Assembly (NCBI RefSeq): GCF_016862575.1
Contig: NZ_BONF01000005.1
Span: 124,001 to 188,000 of the forward strand
Direction of reading: 5' to 3'
Source of the DNA: Catellatospora bangladeshensis
GTDB taxonomy: Bacteria; Actinomycetota; Actinomycetes; Mycobacteriales; Micromonosporaceae
DNA length: 64,000 nucleotides
Shown: positions 59,549 to 64,000 of the stretch, piece by piece
Layout: the number at the start of each line of letters is the position of its first letter
Numbering within the stretch: the first letter of the stretch is position 1
The notes under the pieces: generated by a model
Databases searched by the model: none
What the model saw: the letters and a program-made list of their open reading frames with translations, nothing else
Told to the model about the DNA's origin: nothing
Position numbers and translations under genes: made by a program

Positions 59549-62074
59549 TCAGCCGACCGCGCGCAGGCGGCGCACCTCGCCCAGCGGCGTCGGCTCGGCG
59601 TCGGTCTGGGCGCCAAGCCAGGCCTCCAGCCGCTCGTACGGCAGCGGCCGGCTGAACAGGAAGCCCTGGCCGATGTCGCAGCCGATCTCCTCCAGCAGCT
59701 CCAGCGTCAGCTCGCTCTCCACGCCCTCGGCGACCACGCTCAGCCCGAAGTGCCGCGAGATGTCCACCACGGCCCGCACGATCGCCAGGTCGCCCGGGTC
59801 GGTCGCCATGCCCTGCACGAACGACCGGTCCACCTTCACCTCGTGCACGGGCAGCCGGCGCAGGTAGGACAGCGACGAGTAGCCGGTGCCGAAGTCGTCC
59901 ACGGACAGGTGCACGCCCAGGTCGTAGAGGCGGCGCAGGGTGGGCAGGAGCCGGTCGACGCCGTCCACCACCCCGTCCTCGGTGATCTCCAGGGTGAGCC
60001 GGTCGGGCGAGACGCCGTACTCCTGCAGCAGCGCGTCCACCCGGTCGGGGAAGGCCGGGTCGACCAGGGTGCGCGGGGACAGGTTCACCGCCACCGACAG
60101 CGGCCGGCCCGCGTCCACCCACTGCCGGGCGCGGCGCAGGCCCTCCCGCAGCACCACCTCGGTCAGCCGGGACAGCTGGCCGGTGTGCTCGGCGACCGCG
60201 ACGAAGTCCTCCGGCTGCACCGCGCCGTGCGTCGGGTGCTCCCAGCGGGCCAGGCACTCGACCCCGACCAGGCGGCGATCCCGCAGCGTGACCTTGGGCT
60301 GGAAGTAGACCTCCAGCTCGCCGTTGTCGAGGGCGCGGCGCAGGTCCCCGGCGAGCCCGAGCCGCCGCACCGAGCGCGACTCCAGCGCCAGGTCGAACAG
60401 CTGCACCCCGCCCGCCAGCGACTTGGCCGCATGGGTGGCCACGTCGGCGCGCTGGATCAGGGTGGCCGGATCGGAGCCGTGCTCCGGGTGCAGGCTCACC
60501 CCGACCGCGGCGTCCACGTCGAGCGTCAGCGAGCCGAAGGTCATCCGGTCCTGCAGGCGGCGGCGCAGGTCGGCGGCCAGCTCCAGGGCGGCCGCGGCGT
60601 TGGGCAGCCGCAGCGTCACCACGAACTCGTCGCCGCCCACCCGGCCCACCAGGGCCGCGGGCGGCGACAGGGTGCGCAGCCGGGTGGCGACCTCGGCCAG
60701 CAGCTGGTCGCCCGCGGCGTGGCCGAGCGAGTCGTTCACGTCCCGCAGGCCGTCGACGTCGAACATCAGCACCGCGACGACCTCGCCCGGCGCGCGGACC
60801 CGCACCGCCTCCTCCAGCGCCTGGCTGATGCGGCGCCGGTTGGGCAGTGCGGTGAGCGCGTCGTGGTACGCGTCGAAGCGCAGGCGGTCGACGAGGCGGT
60901 TGTTCTCGACGGCCGCCGCGGCGTGCGCGGCCACCGCCTCCAGCAGCCGCACGTCGGCCTGGCCGAAGCTCAGGTTGTCACCGAGCCGGCCGGCCACCTC
61001 CAGCGTGCCGATGACCGCCGAGCTGGCCCGCAGCGGCACCACGATCGCGTCCTTGGCGCCGAAGTCGCGCAGCTGGGCGCGCAGGTTGTCGTCGCCGAGC
61101 TTCTTGCTCACCGCGACGGTCTGCCCCGTCTCCACCGCCTGCTTGCGCAGGGACTCCGGCGAGCCCGCGACGTCCAGCAGGCCCTTGTCGTCGGGGCGCG
61201 AGCTGAGCAGCACCTCCGGGTGGCGGCCCTGCGCGGGCATCCACAACGTGGCGTACTCCGCGCCGAGCAGCCGCCGTACCCGGCCCAGCAGCACGTCGGG
61301 CAGGGTGCCGTCGTGCGGCGTGTCGGAGATGGCGGCGGTCAGGTCGTAGATCTCGGTCAGCGTCCGGTGCTGGTTCATCGACCCCGCGTAGCCGCGATAG
61401 GCGAGCGCGAAGAACACCAGCAGGACCGCGAGGAGCAGATACGCCGCGGCACCCTGCTGCAGGATGACCAGCACGGCCAGGCCGATGGTGGTGTTGAAGA
61501 GCATCACCACGGCGGCGGGCACCACGGTCGCGGCCAGCTCCTGCGGCGCGAACCGGCCCTGCACCAGCGTGATCACGCCGACCACGCCCGCCGCGCTGAC
61601 CAGGATGGTGGTCAGCACCGCCGCCACCAGCACGCCCCAGCTGCGCGGGTCGCTCGCCTCCAGCGGGCCGCCCTGCAGCACGACCAGGTTGGCGCAGGCG
61701 GTGCTGGCGCCCATCAGGGTGATGTTGAAGGCGGCCTTGACCGGGGCGGCCTTGCGGCGCCACTGCGCCAGCGCCACCACGGCCAGCCGTACCAGGATCA
61801 GCGTGATCGGCGGCAGGAAACACAGGCCCAGCAGGAACGGGATGTCGGCCAGGGTCAGGATCACCGTGTGCCGGCGCACCTCGAAGTGCAGCACGGTCAG
61901 CTCGGCGACGAGGAACAGGCCGAAGAAGACGAGGCCGAGCCACCACTTGCCGAGCGGCTCGGGCGACTCGTGCAGCGTGATGGCGCTGAGCAGCAGTGTC
62001 ATCAGCGCCAGCGGCCCGGTTATCAACCAGGAGAGCTCAGGCGATCGTTGGACGCGCCGGTCAGTCCTCGCCAA
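59549..62074 (-). CDS. Membrane-bound GAF-GGDEF-EAL cyclic-di-GMP protein
   Basis: The 841-residue protein should make and/or degrade cyclic di-GMP. Residues 15-235 hold about eight membrane segments, followed by a GAF-like domain (about 240-395). The GGDEF domain (about 400-565) has intact G-G-D-E-F at 480-484, and the EAL domain (about 575-825) reads E-C-L at 606-608. It keeps N-L-S-P-R-T-L, the D-D-F-G-T-G-Y-S-S-L loop and K-V-D, so the phosphodiesterase is probably active despite Cys for Ala. No R-x-x-D inhibitory site precedes GGDEF. The start is a TTG at 62074 with no clear ribosome binding site, so it is uncertain. Confidence 0.88.
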   Translation of the reverse strand: MARTDRRVQRSPELSWLITGPLALMTLLLSAITLHESPEPLGKWWLGLVFFGLFLVAELTVLHFEVRRHTVILTLADIPFLLGLCFLPPITLILVRLAVVALAQWRRKAAPVKAAFNITLMGASTACANLVVLQGGPLEASDPRSWGVLVAAVLTTILVSAAGVVGVITLVQGRFAPQELAATVVPAAVVMLFNTTIGLAVLVILQQGAAAYLLLAVLLVFFALAYRGYAGSMNQHRTLTEIYDLTAAISDTPHDGTLPDVLLGRVRRLLGAEYATLWMPAQGRHPEVLLSSRPDDKGLLDVAGSPESLRKQAVETGQTVAVSKKLGDDNLRAQLRDFGAKDAIVVPLRASSAVIGTLEVAGRLGDNLSFGQADVRLLEAVAAHAAAAVENNRLVDRLRFDAYHDALTALPNRRRISQALEEAVRVRAPGEVVAVLMFDVDGLRDVNDSLGHAAGDQLLAEVATRLRTLSPPAALVGRVGGDEFVVTLRLPNAAAALELAADLRRRLQDRMTFGSLTLDVDAAVGVSLHPEHGSDPATLIQRADVATHAAKSLAGGVQLFDLALESRSVRRLGLAGDLRRALDNGELEVYFQPKVTLRDRRLVGVECLARWEHPTHGAVQPEDFVAVAEHTGQLSRLTEVVLREGLRRARQWVDAGRPLSVAVNLSPRTLVDPAFPDRVDALLQEYGVSPDRLTLEITEDGVVDGVDRLLPTLRRLYDLGVHLSVDDFGTGYSSLSYLRRLPVHEVKVDRSFVQGMATDPGDLAIVRAVVDISRHFGLSVVAEGVESELTLELLEEIGCDIGQGFLFSRPLPYERLEAWLGAQTDAEPTPLGEVRRLRAVG

Positions 62075-62118
62075 TGCCGTTCGCCCAATCCATTCGGTGT
62101 CGTCCTAGCCGAGCGGGC

Positions 62119-62361
62119 TCAGCCCCACTCGAGGCTGCGCTCCTCCAGGCCGGTCTCCGCCGGGCCGGCGGTGGGGTCGGCGGCGGGCGCGGAACCCCAC
62201 TCCAGGGAGTCGGTGTAGGACAGCGAACGCTTGGGGACGACATCGCCGTCGAACGAGTACCGGGCCGAGGCCGGGGAAGCCACAGCAGCGACGGTCGCCA
62301 CGCCGAGGACCGCGATGATTGCGCCGCGGCCCAGAAGGGCGCAAATCTTGTTCGTACGCAT
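62119..62361 (-). CDS. Small secreted protein with repeated S-L-E-W-G motif
   Basis: I do not recognise the family. The 80-residue protein has a signal peptide (M-R-T-N-K start, hydrophobic core, cleavage after S-P-A-S-A near residue 33) and a mature part of about 47 residues rich in acidic residues, Pro and Ala. S-L-E-W-G appears twice, the second time as the C-terminus. It lies 44 bases before the cyclic-di-GMP gene in the same direction. The start at 62361 is chosen so that the signal peptide begins at the N-terminus. Confidence 0.6.
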   Translation of the reverse strand: MRTNKICALLGRGAIIAVLGVATVAAVASPASARYSFDGDVVPKRSLSYTDSLEWGSAPAADPTAGPAETGLEERSLEWG

Positions 62362-62610
62362 CGTCGACTCCACGAATACAGCGGGACGCCAGGGGGCTGA
62401 CATGGATCGTGCCACAATCGCTGGCACCGGAGGAAGCCCGCTGGGCGTGCCACGCCGCCGACACGCGGAATTCTAGCCGTTCGGTGGTGATTCGGTAGTC
62501 CAGCCGCACCACCGCTCCTGAACCGCCGGAGCACGAGTCACCACTGTACGTCTCCGTGCCGCGCCCGGATAGTCTTCTGCCCTCGTTCGAACATGTGTAC
62601 GATGCCGCTC

Positions 62611-62832
62611 ATGATGCGACTGGTTGAGCACCGATGGAACGGCACGACGGCGAGTTACCGGCGGCAGGACGTGTTCCTGCGCGTGAATCCGGCCGGGCCT
62701 TGGGAGGTCGAGCACCGCCAGCACGGCAAGTCCGTGATGCGGGAGTACGCCACCGAGAGAGAGGCCCGGCGTGTCGCCGACGGCCTCTGTGCGCAGGGCG
62801 AATGGCGCAATCTGGAGCACCTGCACCGCTGA
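62611..62832 (+). CDS. Small hypothetical protein
   Basis: I do not recognise it. The 73-residue protein is basic and hydrophilic, with M-M-R-L-V-E-H-R-W-N-G at the start and E-R-E-A-R-R-V-A-D-G-L-C near the end, and may be a small folded domain. TACGAT at 62598-62603 lies seven bases before the ATG, a leaderless promoter pattern, which supports this start over an ATG 18 bases upstream. Confidence 0.55.
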   Translation: MMRLVEHRWNGTTASYRRQDVFLRVNPAGPWEVEHRQHGKSVMREYATEREARRVADGLCAQGEWRNLEHLHR

Positions 62833-63131
62833 GCCGGCTCACCGGCGAGCCGCGCCACCGCGAGGCGCGGACCCGCCCCACCGGCCGCCGGGGCGGCGGC
62901 ACGCATCGACGGCCCCCACCGTCCGGCCATGCCGTTCCCCACCCGCCTCGGCACGACGCACTGCGCACCACAGCCCTCCGCACCGTGCGCGCGATGGCCG
63001 CCGAGATCCGCACGATCACCCGGACGGGCGACGTCCTCCCCGAACACCGCCCACCCCGCTCTAAGGGGACGGGCGCTGACACACGGGCCGGTTATTGCGA
63101 TTCATTGGCAACAGCAGGAGACTCGCAACTT

Positions 63132-63602
63132 GTGAGTGGGCCTGGTGTCGTCGTCGAGGTCATCGTGCTGTCCGAGCAGGCAGGCGTGCTGTATTACCGC
63201 GACCTGCGCACGCCGGTGGCCGGTGGGGCGCACCCGGACGACGTCGCCCGGCAGCTCGCGGGGCTTTCGCCGTGCACCGAGGGTGGCCTGCTGCACTCCA
63301 CCTCGTGGCGGGTGGCCGAGGGCACGGTCGTGCTGACGTACGCCGCGCTGCCGGATCTGCGGCCGCGGGACACCCGGCCGGTGCAGCTGGACGCGGCGAG
63401 CACCGGCGCGCATCCGCTCACCCCCAGCCCTCTCTCGGTGGACCTGGACGCGGTCGCCGCGCACGCCTGCCGGCATCTCGCCCTGCTCGCCGTGACCGAC
63501 GGCACCGTGGCGGCCGCGGCGCGGCAGCTGCCGCGGCTGTGGGAGCCGATCGGCAAGCTCTCCCCCGGCCCGGCCGGAGCGCTGGGCGCCGTCGGCGCGT
63601 GA
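63132..63602 (+). CDS. Hypothetical protein
   Basis: I do not recognise the family. The 156-residue protein starts V-S-G-P-G-V-V-V-E-V-I-V-L, has a mixed beta/alpha pattern and no membrane segment, and contains V-L-Y-Y-R-D-L-R-T-P and W-E-P-I-G-K-L-S. The GTG at 63132 follows AGGAGA by ten bases. The 299 bases before it (62833-63131) hold no convincing gene or signal, although the same frame stays open upstream. Confidence 0.55.
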   Translation: MSGPGVVVEVIVLSEQAGVLYYRDLRTPVAGGAHPDDVARQLAGLSPCTEGGLLHSTSWRVAEGTVVLTYAALPDLRPRDTRPVQLDAASTGAHPLTPSPLSVDLDAVAAHACRHLALLAVTDGTVAAAARQLPRLWEPIGKLSPGPAGALGAVGA

Positions 63603-63642
63603 GCCGCCATTGAGGGGTGGTACGTCTGCCGAGCGGCGGCAT

Positions 63643-63703
63643 GATCGCAGTTTCGTGTCGAAAGGTGCGGCTGGACTCAAGGTTCAGACACGAGACCGCG
63701 ATC
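63643..63703. repeat. Family C palindromic repeat near tRNA-Tyr
   Basis: GATCGC pairs with GCGATC, TCGTGTC with GACACGA, and the unpaired centre reads GGTGCGGCTGGACTCAAGG, like the other family C copies. It lies 41 bases past the stop of the hypothetical gene ending at 63602. Confidence 0.8.
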
Positions 63704-63730
63704 TTCGCCGCGAAGGCGGCCCTATACGGA

Positions 63731-63765
63731 AAGAGCCCCCGACCGGTGTCCGGTCAGGGGCTCTT
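63731..63765 (-). terminator. Terminator of tRNA-Tyr
   Basis: AAGAGCCCC pairs with GGGGCTCTT around inner arms GACCGG/CCGGTC. On the minus strand it is followed by TCC, and it begins eight bases past the tRNA 3' end. It could also act for the plus-strand gene. Confidence 0.75.
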
Positions 63766-63772
63766 CTGCTGT

Positions 63773-63856
63773 TGGTGGCGGGTAGAGGATTCGAACCTCT
63801 GTAGCTTTCGCGACGGATTTACAGTCCGCTCCCATTGGCCGCTCGGGCAACCCGCC
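63773..63856 (-). tRNA. tyrT: tRNA-Tyr (GTA)
   Basis: The acceptor GGCGGGT pairs with ACCCGCC, the anticodon stem CGGACT-GTA-AATCCG gives anticodon GTA, a long variable arm follows, and the T-arm is GGTTCGAATCC. The 3' CCA is encoded (63775-63773), unlike the other tRNAs here. Confidence 0.95.
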
Positions 63857-63984
63857 TGGTCACAGCGCTGCCAGCACCATCTTCGCGGCGTTGGCTCGAT
63901 AAGGATAGCGGTACACGGGCGGCGATGTGCAACCGGGTTGGACCATGGGCACGCCGCGCCGCGGGATCTGCTAAAACGGTACGC

Positions 63985-64000
63985 ATGGCAGCTAACCCGT
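63985..64000 (+). CDS. Start of a gene cut off by the window edge
   Basis: ATG at 63985 opens M-A-A-N-P before the window ends. TAAAAC at 63972-63977 lies seven bases upstream, a possible leaderless -10 box. Five codons are too few to name it; a YajQ-family start would look like this, but that is a guess. Confidence 0.3.

Noticed and set aside
59549-62074. Degenerate, inactive EAL domain because the motif reads E-C-L
   Set aside because: The catalytic Glu and the other metal and base residues (Asn, Asp-Asp, Lys) are present, so inactivity cannot be claimed.
62833-63131. An N-terminal extension of the hypothetical gene at 63132-63602 reaching back to 62634
   Set aside because: The frame is open, but it would overlap the small gene at 62611-62832 and its composition is Arg/Pro-rich like out-of-frame sequence. 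A ribosome binding site precedes the GTG at 63132.

Overview
The window is very GC-rich chromosomal DNA from an actinobacterium. Three features point to Micromonosporaceae: the gene order (tRNA-Thr, tRNA-Met, rpmG, hadA, hadB, tRNA-Trp, secE, nusG, rplK), the RpoB rifampicin-region variant, and the intergenic palindromes. The family is an inference; the phylum is secure. Almost everything from 9.2 kb onward is core chromosome read on the minus strand.

Positions 1-9130: the end of a MazF-like toxin/antitoxin pair (minus), then a plus-strand nitrate assimilation cluster. It holds a molybdopterin nitrate reductase, an FAD/[2Fe-2S] reductase, NirB, NirD and a uroporphyrinogen-III synthase-like protein fused to a winged-helix domain, followed by a membrane protein. 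GlnR-like sites lie in front. Together these proteins would reduce nitrate to ammonium; no nitrate transporter is in the window.

Positions 9220-15440: the thiamine operon thiO-thiS-thiG-thiE-like-thiD-thiC (minus) behind a TPP riboswitch, then a separate canonical thiE. Positions 15550-21070: a secreted GH18 chitinase, an ABC-F ATPase, an RsmC-like methyltransferase and a proline-rich membrane protein.

Positions 21130-43740: truA and the full S10/spc/alpha ribosomal block (rplQ back to rpsJ, with rpoA, infA, map, adk and secY), then tuf, fusA, rpsG and rpsL. Positions 44300-57540: a cluster of palindromic repeats, two small membrane proteins, rpoC, rpoB, rplL, rplJ, rplA, rplK, nusG and secE. 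Positions 57750-64000: tRNA-Trp, hadB/hadA, rpmG, tRNA-Met, tRNA-Thr, a GAF-GGDEF-EAL membrane protein, small unknown proteins, tRNA-Tyr and the start of one more gene.

No clearly new multi-gene system was found. The most interesting signals are non-coding. Several families of GATC-bounded intergenic palindromes occur, one with a conserved unpaired core and a regular three-copy array. A 25-base element is shared by the leaders of the str and S10 operons. A 53-bp tandem duplication has separated thiG from its neighbour. A transcription terminator downstream of rpoC contains the start codon of the next gene.
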